DNA from: Streptomyces sannanensis
GTDB taxonomy: Bacteria > Actinomycetota > Actinomycetes > Streptomycetales > Streptomycetaceae
Reading direction: 5' to 3'
Assembly (NCBI RefSeq): GCF_039536205.1
Contig: NZ_BAAAYL010000001.1
Span: forward strand, 806,001 to 870,000
DNA length: 64,000 bases
Shown piece after piece: positions 7,899 to 16,226 of the stretch (position 1 is its first letter; every line of letters begins with the position of its first letter). A program made the position numbers and the translations under genes. The notes under the pieces are model-generated. The model was not told the DNA's origin. It saw nothing but the letters and a program-made list of their open reading frames with translations, and ran no database searches.

Positions 7899-8197
7899 CT
7901 TTCGTGGATGACGTACTGCAGGGTCGCGCAGTAATTGACGATCTGGAAGAGTACGGGGAAGCCTGGGATTCCAGCGTGGTGAAGGAATACCATGACTACC
8001 TCGGCCTCCTCTGGCCTGAATATGCGATGTGGGTCGAGGAAGGGCAAGTCGTCCTCGAGTACGTCATCAAGGCGCGTCAGGAGCGACTCGATCTTCGCTC
8101 ATACCTGGCGCGCAACAAGGATGAAAGTCCGACGACCCGAGAGCTCTGGAGCCTGGTCGAGCGATATGCCGAAGAGTGGCGCGAAATCAATTCATAG
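7895..8197 (+). CDS. candidate immunity protein for the E3-type toxin
   Basis: A 100-residue acidic protein (MTFVDDVLQGRAVIDDLEEY ...) with no family I recognise by name. The ATG overlaps the toxin stop as ATGA, and AAGGA lies about ten bases upstream. The overlap, the acidity and the small size fit an immunity protein for a basic ribonuclease domain. Its base composition is visibly less GC-rich than its neighbours, consistent with transfer. It is intact although the toxin has lost its N-terminus, as expected if it is kept for protection against relatives. A perfect terminator hairpin follows at 8228. Confidence 0.6.
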   Translation: MTFVDDVLQGRAVIDDLEEYGEAWDSSVVKEYHDYLGLLWPEYAMWVEEGQVVLEYVIKARQERLDLRSYLARNKDESPTTRELWSLVERYAEEWREINS

Positions 8198-8227
8198 GGA
8201 CGCAAAATAGTCCGTACCAGGACTGAA

Positions 8228-8261
8228 GGTGTCGCAGGGGACTCAAGTCCCCTGCGACACC
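8228..8261 (+). terminator. strong hairpin after the immunity gene
   Basis: GGTGTCGCAGGGGAC, loop TCAA, GTCCCCTGCGACACC: a perfect 15-bp stem 30 bases after the stop codon. Confidence 0.85.
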
Positions 8262-8365
8262 CTGCCGTGCAGGCTGCGCAGCGGTGGGGAACGATCTTTC
8301 CCGTATGCGATCTCTCGGTTTCGGGGCAGTGGGGTAGTAGGGCTTTGTTAGCCTCGATCTTGCAT

Positions 8366-8395
8366 GAGGGTCCGTCAGCTTGGTGACGGACCCTC
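8366..8395. terminator. perfect dyad between the immunity gene and the IS1380-like element
   Basis: GAGGGTCCGTCA, six-base loop, TGACGGACCCTC. It may end leftward transcription from the transposase or lie at the border of the element. The rest of 8262-8518 shows no gene. Confidence 0.5.
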
Positions 8396-9955
8396 TCTGC
8401 TTGTTCAGAGTGGAACTTTCTGCTTGTGGGCAGGTTGATGGCCCGGCTGTCGCGTCGGGTGGGCGTCGGGTTCCACGGCTCCGAGGTGATGCTGCTCGTA
8501 GGGGTGGGACGCTGCGGGTCAGCCAGGGCTTGGGAGGGCATCGAGCCGGGCGAGGGCGCTGGTGATCACGTCGGTCCAGGGCCAGTGCTGTGCCAGGCGG
8601 AGGATGCGGCGGCGGCCGGTGGTGACGAGCTGAGCGGCGGCGGAGAACAGCCGCAGGCGCAGTCGGCGGGGCTCCCACCGGCGGGCGGTGCCGGTGAGGG
8701 CAAGCATCGGCATCCAGGCCAGCAGGTCCAGAGCAATCTGGACGATCTCCAGCCAGAGCTGGTTCTGCGCGGCGTCGTGCAGGGGAAAGTTGCGCAGGCC
8801 GGTGGCTCGTGCGGCGCGTATGCGGTCCTCGGCTCTGGCCCGCCGGCGGTGCCGCAGCTCCAGAGCCGCGATCGCAACGTTGTTGGTGTTGGTGGCAAAG
8901 CAGGTCAGGCGCATGCCGTCGGCGTCGGTGAACCGCAGCTGGGCGCCAGGGTGCGGGCGTTCCTTGCGGACGATCAGCCGCATGCCCCTGGGCCAGCCCT
9001 TGAGACAGTCGCCGGTAAGTTCGGCGACCCAGGCGCCGTCGCGGATCTCGCCGTCCGGTTCGACCGCCGGCGTCCACGCGCCGGCCGCGATGTTCAGGAC
9101 GGCGGCATGGATGGCGTCGGTGATGGTCATGCCGACCGAGTACGACAGCCACCGTCCGCGCTGGGCGAGCCAGGCCACGAACTCGTGGGTGCCGCCGCCG
9201 GAATCGGTACGGATGAGTGTCTGCCGACCACGCCGGTAGGTCTTCGGCAGCTGGGCCAGGGCGAGGCGGGCGGCAGTGATGTGGTCGGCGGCGGTGTTGG
9301 AGCCCGCGTTCCCCGGCCGCAGCACGCCCACCACCGGCTCGCCGGATCCGCCGCGGCCGTGGTCGACGAAGCCCATCAGTGGGTGATGGCCGTAGGTCTT
9401 CTTCCAGGTCGCGGCGGCGTCCTGCTTGTCGGAGTGTGCGATGACGAGCACCCCGTCGAGGTCCACGGTCACCTGCCCGTCGGCGTCCGGCGCCGAAAGA
9501 CCGGCCAACTTCCACACATGCTCGCGTACTTCGGCGCGGGCGGTGCGGATCGCGGTCAGGGCGCGCTTGCCGCCTGCGGCGAGGGTGCCGATGAGACGGG
9601 AGACGGTCGGGTCGGAGGCCACCGGCCCGAAGAGAGCGGGTTCGGCCCGCAGCATGGCGACATCGGCCAGGCAGTCCCCGCCGAGTGCGACCGCCAGGGC
9701 AACATCCAGAAGGATCTTGCCCGGATCGTGTACTGCACGCGGCTTGCGCCACGGTGCCAGCGCCGCCGATATCGCCGCGTCCAGGCCTGTCTTGCGAGCT
9801 GTCTCCACCAGCAGCACAGATCCGGCCTGCCCCACCACGCCACGGCCACCGCCCTCGACATGCACACGCGGATACGACCCGATACGCTTCTTCACCTGAG
9901 GAGTGCAGCTTTCTCTGCGACGAACAGGACCCTAGACAAGTCCCATCGTCCCAGG
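8396..9955 (-). mobile_element. IS1380-like insertion sequence (ends approximate)
   Basis: One complete transposase gene with short flanks. I could not align confident terminal inverted repeats by eye, so the limits given are only the bases between the dyad at 8366-8395 and the next feature. The element lies between the toxin-immunity scar and the tRNA-like gene. Confidence 0.5.
8519..9895 (-). CDS. IS1380 family transposase
   Basis: A 458-residue DDE transposase. Typical family segments are VTVDLDGVLVIAHSDKQDAA (first catalytic Asp), TLIRTDSGGGTHEFVAWL (second Asp) and a C-terminal LELRHRRRARAEDRIR with the basic patch and Glu. Length and order of blocks fit an intact IS1380 enzyme. It starts MKKRIGSYPRV. 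A fragment of a close relative lies at 228-290, so this type of element has been active more than once in this region. Confidence 0.92.
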   Translation of the reverse strand: MKKRIGSYPRVHVEGGGRGVVGQAGSVLLVETARKTGLDAAISAALAPWRKPRAVHDPGKILLDVALAVALGGDCLADVAMLRAEPALFGPVASDPTVSRLIGTLAAGGKRALTAIRTARAEVREHVWKLAGLSAPDADGQVTVDLDGVLVIAHSDKQDAAATWKKTYGHHPLMGFVDHGRGGSGEPVVGVLRPGNAGSNTAADHITAARLALAQLPKTYRRGRQTLIRTDSGGGTHEFVAWLAQRGRWLSYSVGMTITDAIHAAVLNIAAGAWTPAVEPDGEIRDGAWVAELTGDCLKGWPRGMRLIVRKERPHPGAQLRFTDADGMRLTCFATNTNNVAIAALELRHRRRARAEDRIRAARATGLRNFPLHDAAQNQLWLEIVQIALDLLAWMPMLALTGTARRWEPRRLRLRLFSAAAQLVTTGRRRILRLAQHWPWTDVITSALARLDALPSPG

Positions 9956-10059
9956 TCAGCGGCACTCCTCGCTTATTTGATCAAGCCTCGGACACCCACA
10001 CTCGCGAAAGCGCGGCTCTCGCATCAGGGCCGAGGCGACACGTCCGAGACGTAGGGCGG

Positions 10060-10132
10060 CGGCAAGGGCAGGATTCGAACCTACGTCCACCCGGAGATCG
10101 AGCCGGGCGCTCCTCCGCAGAGCTTCCTCGCC
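10060..10132 (-). tRNA. tRNA-like gene with 8-base anticodon loop and extended acceptor helix
   Basis: Read on the minus strand, 73 bases fold into a cloverleaf: acceptor GGCGAGG with CCTTGCC (one G-U), D stem GCTC with GAGC, anticodon stem CCCGG with CCGGG, a five-base variable region, and T arm GTAGG-TTCGAAT-CCTGC with one G-U, then a G discriminator. The anticodon loop is CTCGATCT, eight bases instead of seven, so the anticodon is ambiguous (CGA after T33, or a shifted triplet). Base 8 is A, not T. The seven flanking bases on each side also pair, extending the acceptor helix to 14 bp. It may be a diverged tRNA, a pseudogene or a tRNA-like RNA with another job. Confidence 0.6.
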
Positions 10133-10199
10133 GCCGCCCAGATCCTCGTCGGCCGCGGCCGCGCAGGTCAACCCTTTTTCGCGGGGCAGGACTTGCACG

Positions 10200-11573
10200 T
10201 CACAGCCACTCCTGCGCGGCGGCGCGTTTGCCCTGGCCCGAGAACACCCCCGCGGACCGCAGGGCGCTCGCCATCAGCGGATCGGCAACAGCGACGCCGT
10301 GCACCAGCTCCGGCGTACGGCGGAACCGGACGGCCTCCGCGGCCGGCCGGGGCCCGGTCCAGCCGCCGGCCACCGGATCGACCCCATGCCGCCGGCAGAC
10401 CGCCTCGACCAGCGAACGAGGACAATCGGCCTCACCCCGCAGCACCTCCCAGGGCAGCGGCAGGTCCGCCCACACATATGTGTCGGGGTGCAGCCCGCCG
10501 CCGCTCATGCGGTGCCAATAGGCCACATCGGCAGCCATGAGCCGGGGTACCTTGCCAGGACAGACACGGTCCAGGATCTCTTCCTCGCCCAGTTCTGTGA
10601 GCAGGGCGAACCAATGCGCCCGGGCTGTGCTCCAGGCCTGTGCGGCCTGGTTCCAGGTCGACGAGTCGTTGCCGGGACGCACGATCATGGTGGTGCGCTC
10701 GAGACGGCACCGGTTCCAGGCGTCCTCCAGCAGCTCGGCGACCTCCCGCAGGAAGTGGTTCCAGCGCACCAGCAACCGGATGAGATCGTCGTCCGGCACA
10801 TGCCCGAGCACTTCGGCGGTGGGGTGGACATGCGCAATCGCGTACCAGTCGGTCCGCTCGGGCTCCGCACGCAGCCGTTGGAACAGGGCGTCGGCGACCT
10901 CGTCGTACGGCCGCCGCTGCCTGCCATTGGTGAAGACGCTGCGCATGTTGGCGCGGGCGGTGAGATACGCGATGAAGGCCGCGGTGCCCGGATCGGCGGC
11001 GAACAGCTCGTACGGGAGGGTGTGCGCGAGGGCCCCCTTGCCGGTCACGGTGACCTCGCGGCGGCGCTGCTCGTGCACGACCCGGGCCAGCTTTGCCTCC
11101 ATGCGGCGCAGCAGCCTGAAGCGCTTGTTGTACTGGCGCTTGGACATCTCACCGACGCCGGCTTCCGCACGCTCGGCCCGGTTGAGCCGGTCCATGCCGA
11201 AGTCGTTCTCCCCGTACTCCCGGCGGATCTCCTCGCCGGCGCGGCGGATCGCCGCCTCGATCCGGGCGGGATCGTCCCCGGCGTCCGACGGAAGCTCCGG
11301 AACGCTCTCGAAGAGGGACGCCACGCGGGCGAGTTGGCGCTGCGCGCCGACGGGGCGGGCGAAGTCCTCGAGCATGGACGTATAGCCGTGCCACAGACTG
11401 CGCAGCGAGTGCTCGGCGGCCTTGTCGAGGGCCGCGGCGGCGGTGGGATCGATTTCGGTCCGCTGGGCGTTGAACAGGTCCTGAATCAGCTGGGCCACGT
11501 CCTCAGGGCGCTTACGGAGCCCGAGAGAGGCGTGCAACTCCCTGAGTATCTGTTCGGCATGGTGCGACGACAT
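10200..11573 (-). CDS. hypothetical protein, 457 residues, upstream of the tRNA-like gene
   Basis: I do not recognise a family. The start MSSHHAEQ is chosen because it begins the well-behaved sequence; a weak AGGGT precedes it. The protein is mostly charged and helical, with a central basic stretch around KRQYNKRFRLLRRMEAKLAR, an alanine-rich segment with TARANMRSVFTNGRQRRPYDE, and several tryptophans in the C-terminal half (WNHFLREV, WNQAAQAW, AYWHRM). No signal peptide, membrane segment or cysteine cluster is seen. Its stop lies 68 bases before the tRNA-like gene on the same strand, so both could be one transcript. Function unknown. Confidence 0.75.
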   Translation of the reverse strand: MSSHHAEQILRELHASLGLRKRPEDVAQLIQDLFNAQRTEIDPTAAAALDKAAEHSLRSLWHGYTSMLEDFARPVGAQRQLARVASLFESVPELPSDAGDDPARIEAAIRRAGEEIRREYGENDFGMDRLNRAERAEAGVGEMSKRQYNKRFRLLRRMEAKLARVVHEQRRREVTVTGKGALAHTLPYELFAADPGTAAFIAYLTARANMRSVFTNGRQRRPYDEVADALFQRLRAEPERTDWYAIAHVHPTAEVLGHVPDDDLIRLLVRWNHFLREVAELLEDAWNRCRLERTTMIVRPGNDSSTWNQAAQAWSTARAHWFALLTELGEEEILDRVCPGKVPRLMAADVAYWHRMSGGGLHPDTYVWADLPLPWEVLRGEADCPRSLVEAVCRRHGVDPVAGGWTGPRPAAEAVRFRRTPELVHGVAVADPLMASALRSAGVFSGQGKRAAAQEWL

Positions 11574-11761
11574 GCCGTCGACCCTGCCATCACGCCCGTC
11601 GGGCCTCCACCCGTTTATCCGCCGCTGACCCGCCGGGCGGCGGTGTCGGATCACGACGGCCGACTCGAAGCCGCCGGGCCGCCGCGACCGCCGGTACTGA
11701 CTGCCGCCGCCGTCCGGGCGGGCCGACGGCCCGCCCGGTGAGCCACCCTCGGGCCGGTCTC

Positions 11762-13344
11762 AGCTTGAAGTTTAACGTCGCTGGTCACTCGACCTGCTGA
11801 GATCAGCGAGATCCGGGCATGTGCAGGGCGGCCGTTCGCCACGCTTCGAGATGTCGAGTAACGAAGTGCGAGAGAACGGCCGCTGCCCATGAGTCTGCCC
11901 GTCGATCCGTCCACATGCGAGGCGTTGGGCCTGTTGTCCCGCTTTCGGGTCGAGTTCTACGAGTGCCTGTACAGCCGCGCGGATGCGCTCTTCGAGCTCA
12001 CCGACGCGGTGCTGTGCGCGGACGGGCCGGTGAAAACCCTGGTCGAGCTCTCCTTGGCGGCCGAGCACCGGCGGGGACATGGCGCGCTGTACGCCGCCCT
12101 GGACCGTGGCTGGCTGGAGTCGACACGGTTGCGCCGCGCGCTGGCGGGCCTGCCGCTGCCAAAAGCAGCCGACGGACGGATCGTGCTCGCGGTGGACGTG
12201 TCGCACTGGCTGCGGCCCGACGCTCCCACCAGCGGCGAGCGGCTGTTCTGCCATGTCTACGGACGCGGCGACCGCAGCTCGGACCAGCTGGTGCCCGGCT
12301 GGCCCTACTCCTTCGTCGCGGCCCTGGAGTCCGGCCGCACCTCCTGGGTCGCTCTCCTGGACGCGGTCCGCCTGGGCCCGGCCGACGACGCGACCACTGT
12401 CACTTCCGCCCAACTCCGCGATGTCGTCGAGCGGTTGAAGAGCGCAGGCCACTGGAGACCGGGCGATCCGGACATCCTGATCGTGATGGACTCCGGCTAC
12501 GACGTCGCCTACCTGACCCACGCTCTCGCCGACCTGCCCGTCGTGCTGGTCGGGCGCCTGCGCTCGGACCGCGTCATGCTCCGCGACCCCGGCCCCGCCC
12601 GGTCGGGTCCCCGGGGCGGGCGTCCCCGCCGGCATGGCGGCGTCCTCACGTTCAAGAAGCCCGACAGCTGGCACGAGCCCGACGTCACGACCGCCACGGA
12701 CACCACCCGCTACGGCACGGCCACCGCGACGGCCTGGGACCGGATGCACCCCCGGCTCACCCACCGCGGACCCTGGCTGAACCACGCCAAGGAAGAACTC
12801 CCCGTCCTGCATGGCACGCTGATCCGCCTGAAGGTCGAGCACCTACCCGGTGACCGCGACCCGAAACCGGTCTGGCTGTGGTGCTCGGCCACCGCCGCCG
12901 CACCAGCGGATGTGGACCGCTGGTGGCAGTCGTTCCTCCGCCGCTTCGACCTGGAGCACACCTTCCGGCTGATGAAACAGACCCTGGGCTGGACCGCCCC
13001 GAAGGTCAGGAATCCCGACACGGCCGACCTGTGGACCTGGCTGATCATCGCCGCCCACACCCAACTCCGCCTCGCCCGGCCCCTCGCCGAGGACCTCCGC
13101 CGGCCCTGGGAACGGCCCGCGGAACCCCGTCGCCTCACGCCCGCCCGGGTCCGCCGGGGGTTTCGCAACGTCCGCGCGACAGCAGCCCGCCCGGCAAGCG
13201 CGCCAAAACCGTCCCGACCAGGCCCTGGACGGCCTCCGGGCTCGAAGAACAAGCAACGGGCCAGGCGCCACGGCGTCGGCAAGACCGTCAAACGCGCCGA
13301 ATCGATCAAGGAACACCAAGCCCAGCGAGGTTAAACGCCAAGCT
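11762..13344 (+). mobile_element. IS701-like insertion sequence with 23-bp inverted repeats
   Basis: The ends at 11762-11784 and 13322-13344 are inverted repeats of 23 bp agreeing at 20 positions, each beginning AGCTTG and ending TCGCTGG when read inward. They enclose a single transposase gene. On the right the element abuts a truncated reading frame, suggesting that insertion or later deletion removed that gene's start. No clear target duplication was found. Confidence 0.85.
11889..13334 (+). CDS. transposase of the IS701-like element
   Basis: A 481-residue transposase starting MSLPVDPS. IVLAVDVSHWLRPD holds the likely first catalytic Asp, LIVMDSGYDVAYL the second, and DLEHTFRLMKQTLGW the Glu in the YREK-like region. 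The C-terminus is a basic, proline-rich tail with a GRPPGSKNK AT-hook-like motif. Both inverted repeats are close by (the right one overlaps the stop), so the gene is probably intact. NCBI places such proteins in a large actinobacterial family of putative transposases; the IS701 label is my best estimate. Confidence 0.88.
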   Translation: MSLPVDPSTCEALGLLSRFRVEFYECLYSRADALFELTDAVLCADGPVKTLVELSLAAEHRRGHGALYAALDRGWLESTRLRRALAGLPLPKAADGRIVLAVDVSHWLRPDAPTSGERLFCHVYGRGDRSSDQLVPGWPYSFVAALESGRTSWVALLDAVRLGPADDATTVTSAQLRDVVERLKSAGHWRPGDPDILIVMDSGYDVAYLTHALADLPVVLVGRLRSDRVMLRDPGPARSGPRGGRPRRHGGVLTFKKPDSWHEPDVTTATDTTRYGTATATAWDRMHPRLTHRGPWLNHAKEELPVLHGTLIRLKVEHLPGDRDPKPVWLWCSATAAAPADVDRWWQSFLRRFDLEHTFRLMKQTLGWTAPKVRNPDTADLWTWLIIAAHTQLRLARPLAEDLRRPWERPAEPRRLTPARVRRGFRNVRATAARPASAPKPSRPGPGRPPGSKNKQRARRHGVGKTVKRAESIKEHQAQRG

Positions 13345-13345
13345 C

Positions 13346-13684
13346 AGGCCTTGTCGTTGTAATGGATTCGCCCCCTATGACAGCCAGGAAGACCTGCGCA
13401 AGGTCGACGTCCAGCTCCGTGAAGCCGACGGCCGGTTGCGAGTCCTTCCCCGAGTGCAACCCCTGTTCGCCATACCCCCTCGGCCGCGACGGCCTCCGGC
13501 CGTCCGCCTTGCCCCCGGTCAATGGGTCCGATGGCAGCTCAACTACCGCTTCAGCAGCGCACTGGGGATCCGAGACTGGACGTACTGGCTGGACACTTTC
13601 AACATCGCCTATGGGCCAGTGAGTGAAGACGTGTTCTTGTCGACGCCCACTGCTTTCATCGACGAGCGAGGGCCGGTCAGATAG
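13346..13684 (+). pseudogene. truncated gene beside the IS701-like element
   Basis: The frame that reads FAPYDSQEDLRKVDVQLREA, then APGQWVRWQLNYRFSS, RDWTYWLDTFNIAYG and a stop at 13684 has strong third-position GC and sensible composition, but no start codon before the element's end. It is the C-terminal 100 or so residues of an unrecognised protein whose beginning was lost at the insertion. Confidence 0.55.
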
Positions 13685-13703
13685 CACCACCATTGCGGCG
13701 TGA

Positions 13704-14345
13704 TCAAGCACTGGACTCGTCGGCCTCCGCTTCGGCGTGGGCGGGTTGGCCGAGGTCGGCCAGGAGTCTGTCGATGCGTTCGCTGGTGCAGCGGTGGCGT
13801 TCGACCTCGCGGTCCCAGCCGCGTTCGGCCGCGTCGCGGGCGAGAGTGAGTTCGACCTCGCGTCGAGCCCGCAGTCGTGGTGCGTATTCGGGTGTGGTGA
13901 CGAACTTTGCGCAGGTCAGGTAGAGGTCGCACTCGCAGGGGCCTTCGGCGGGTAGCCGGAGACAGCGGCCGAGTTCGAGTCCGGTCTTGAAGAAGTTGGT
14001 CTTGAGCCAGTCGATCGACGTGTCCGGCAGTGTGCCGCTGCGCAGTTCGTCGGCGGCCGGGCCGGCGATGGTGGCGCCGGGGCCGAGCACGGCCTGGTAG
14101 TCGCGCAGGACCTCCTGGTCACTGATCTGCGCGTAGACGAGCGCCATGTTCACGGAGGTGTGTCCGAGGACCTTCATGATGGTGTGGAGCTTCGCGCCGC
14201 GTTCGGCGAGCTGGGTGCCGACGGTGCGGCGGAACCGGTGGGCCGAGACGGTGCCCCGGCCGGTGCCGCCGCGGCCGCCGGGGCGGACCAGGCCAACAGC
14301 CTTGCAGGCGGCCTGGACGAAGACGTCGCCCGGCTCTCCCCGCTG
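13704..14345 (-). pseudogene. tyrosine recombinase (integrase), C-terminal part only
   Basis: The minus strand encodes the catalytic C-terminus of a phage-type integrase: SAHRFRRTVGTQLAERGA carries the HxxR pair, LGHTSVNMALVYAQI the GH and the Tyr nucleophile region. A tail with several cysteines (GRCLRLPAEGPCECDLYLTC) and a charged helix follow. The N-terminal arm and the first catalytic Arg are missing, because the frame breaks near 14345 where it meets a Tn3 fragment on the other strand. It is a relic of an integrated element. Confidence 0.8.
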
Positions 14346-14500
14346 AAGCACGCCAACCTCAACGTGCTGGGCCGCTACAGCATCCGCCCTCGGTCCCCGA
14401 CGACGGCGGCCTGCGCCCACTGCGCGACCCGATCGCGACCGGGCTCGACGACGAGGACGGCGCGGAGGACTGGCGAGGCCTTCTCCTCAGGCCTTCGGGC
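14320..14500 (+). pseudogene. Tn3-family transposase, C-terminal remnant
   Basis: The plus strand reads GLDEDVARLSPLKHANLNVL and GRYSI, the typical end region of Tn3 TnpA (ARLSP ... HINMLGRYSF). After a one-base frameshift it continues VPDDGGLRPLRDP, also typical. Only about 60 residues survive and the frame is broken. It overlaps the ends of both the integrase relic and the cat gene. Confidence 0.7.
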
Positions 14501-15155
14501 TCTCCTCCAGCCAGGTCGGATCTGCAACGAGAGCCTGCAACTCGTTGACGAGCCGTGTCGAGTGAAACCCGTCTGCGGCGGCGTGGTGCACCTGTACTGC
14601 CAGGGGGAGCAGGACCCTGCCGTCTCGCTCGGTGTAGCGGCCCAGCGTGAAGATCGGCGCGAGGTGGTCCCACCCGTTGCCGATGTTGAGGTTGAACCCA
14701 GTGAAGGACGCCCATGGGAGGCTCGACACGTCGAACGCGTTGGCCGGCAGCTCCCCCTGTGGGAAGAAGTCGGTGGCGCGACTGTGCTCCGCGAGCAGAG
14801 GGGCGGCTACGTCGTGGAACGCGCCGAAGTCGGAATCATAGGCGGCCCACACGCACGCGAACGTCTCGCGTTCCGGGTTGAATACCGTGAAAGCAGGGTG
14901 CACGACAGGCCAGACGGCCGGCTCACCCGACGCGGTGAGACACATCTTGAACTCATCGTGACGGTTGACGACCGTGGAGAGTGCCCAGACCTGCGCAATG
15001 TAGGACTTGCGCTGCGATCGACGCAGTGCCGCAGTGAACGCGGTTACGTCCAACTCCACCGTCATCGAGTACGTGCACGGAACGAGCCGGCGATAGTGCT
15101 CGAAGTGCTGTCGGCGCGGCCACGTGTCAAGGTCGATCGGGGTAGGAGCGTCCAT
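14487..15155 (-). CDS. cat: chloramphenicol acetyltransferase, type A
   Basis: A 222-residue enzyme that transfers acetyl from acetyl-CoA to the 3-hydroxyl of chloramphenicol. The catalytic motif is HHAAADGFH (family HHAVCDGFH) near the C-terminus, and YTYSMTVELDV-like and FNPERETFACVWA blocks are where type A enzymes have them. Length is normal (about 215-225). The sequence resembles the Streptomyces acrimycini enzyme as I remember it. It starts MDAPTPIDLD. It sits among mobile-element scars with other possible resistance genes, so horizontal gain is likely, though intrinsic cat genes are known in Streptomyces. Confidence 0.95.
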   Translation of the reverse strand: MDAPTPIDLDTWPRRQHFEHYRRLVPCTYSMTVELDVTAFTAALRRSQRKSYIAQVWALSTVVNRHDEFKMCLTASGEPAVWPVVHPAFTVFNPERETFACVWAAYDSDFGAFHDVAAPLLAEHSRATDFFPQGELPANAFDVSSLPWASFTGFNLNIGNGWDHLAPIFTLGRYTERDGRVLLPLAVQVHHAAADGFHSTRLVNELQALVADPTWLEESPKA

Positions 15156-15349
15156 CCGCTCATCATGTCAGCCGTCGAGATGGGGACCCAACCGATTGTC
15201 GAGACCGCCGGTTCGGACAGAGAGCCGGAAGTCGATCAGTGCTTTCCCTCGCGAGCGTCGGCCACGACCTGACACCTGGTCACTGTCAGAAACAACCCCC
15301 TGCGCCGCCGCGCGAACGGGGAGACGGACCTCAGGTCAGGGCCCTGGGG

Positions 15350-16090
15350 TCATTCAGCGGGTTTCTCCCAGATCGATACATGCCGACTGCTCTCGCTGGT
15401 GAAGGGCTCCCCCGTCCATCCGTCCCACCGCTCACGCAACCGCAGTCCGGCGAGCTGAGCCATCAGGTCGAGTTCTGCCGGCCAGACGTACCGGAAAGGG
15501 ATCGATCTGTACTCACCACGCCCGTCGACGACCTTGACATAGTTCGAACTCATCGCCTGGGTGGCGACGTCATAGATATCGAACGCCCATCGCGTCGGGC
15601 TGACGTGGAACGGCACGACGTTCTGCCCCGCCGGGAGCTTTCGCAGATCAGGGGTCATGACCTCGATGACGAAACAGCCACCGGGGTCAAGGTGGGCCGC
15701 GACGTTACGGAAGCAGGCCACCTGCTCCGCCTGCGTCGTCAGATTCATGATCGTGTTGAAGACCAGATAGGCGACCGAGAAGGTCCCGCTCACCTTGGTC
15801 GTCGCGAAGTCTCCGATCGTCACACCGATCGCATCACCGTCCGGCTTGGCACGCAGCCGGGCAACCATCGCCCGCGACACATCGATGCCATGGACCGGAA
15901 CTCCCCTGCGTGCCAGCGGCAACGCGATACGCCCCGTCCCGATGCCCAGTTCAAGGGCCCGACCACCGTCGGCGAGCCCCGCCAGAACGTCGACCGCCGG
16001 GTCCACGACGCTCGACTCGAACATCTCCGCCGACGACTCGTCGTACGTCGCCGCAACGCTCTCTCCGAAGTAACCGTCCTCGTCGTCCAC
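15350..16090 (-). CDS. class I SAM-dependent methyltransferase
   Basis: About 246 residues from the GTG at 16090 (VDDEDGYFGESVAATYDE). Motif I is ALELGIGTGRIALPLARRG, followed by the acidic strand HGIDVSRAM and a DPGGCFVIEVMTP strand. These are the SAM-binding features of small-molecule methyltransferases of the UbiE/TrmB-like Rossmann type. An in-frame GTG at 16147 would add 19 residues of poorer composition; a GGAGGTG lies about 20 bases before the chosen start, so the true start is uncertain. The methyl acceptor is unknown. The gene stands alone. Confidence 0.85.
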   Translation of the reverse strand: MDDEDGYFGESVAATYDESSAEMFESSVVDPAVDVLAGLADGGRALELGIGTGRIALPLARRGVPVHGIDVSRAMVARLRAKPDGDAIGVTIGDFATTKVSGTFSVAYLVFNTIMNLTTQAEQVACFRNVAAHLDPGGCFVIEVMTPDLRKLPAGQNVVPFHVSPTRWAFDIYDVATQAMSSNYVKVVDGRGEYRSIPFRYVWPAELDLMAQLAGLRLRERWDGWTGEPFTSESSRHVSIWEKPAE

Positions 16091-16226
16091 GGCCGGACCG
16101 TACTGCGGAAGGCACCTCCAACGCCTCCGAGTTTTCCCGGCAGTCACAGCTGCGAGGCCGACCTGAGCACACCGCGTCGGCTCAGTCCTGAGTTTCGGCT
16201 CCCGACAGGCAACACAGACTGTCCGT

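Noticed and set aside
8366..9950. Inverted repeats at the ends of the IS1380-like element
   Set aside because: Short similarities (TGTTC, CTGC) exist at both ends but are not better than chance, so no ends were called.
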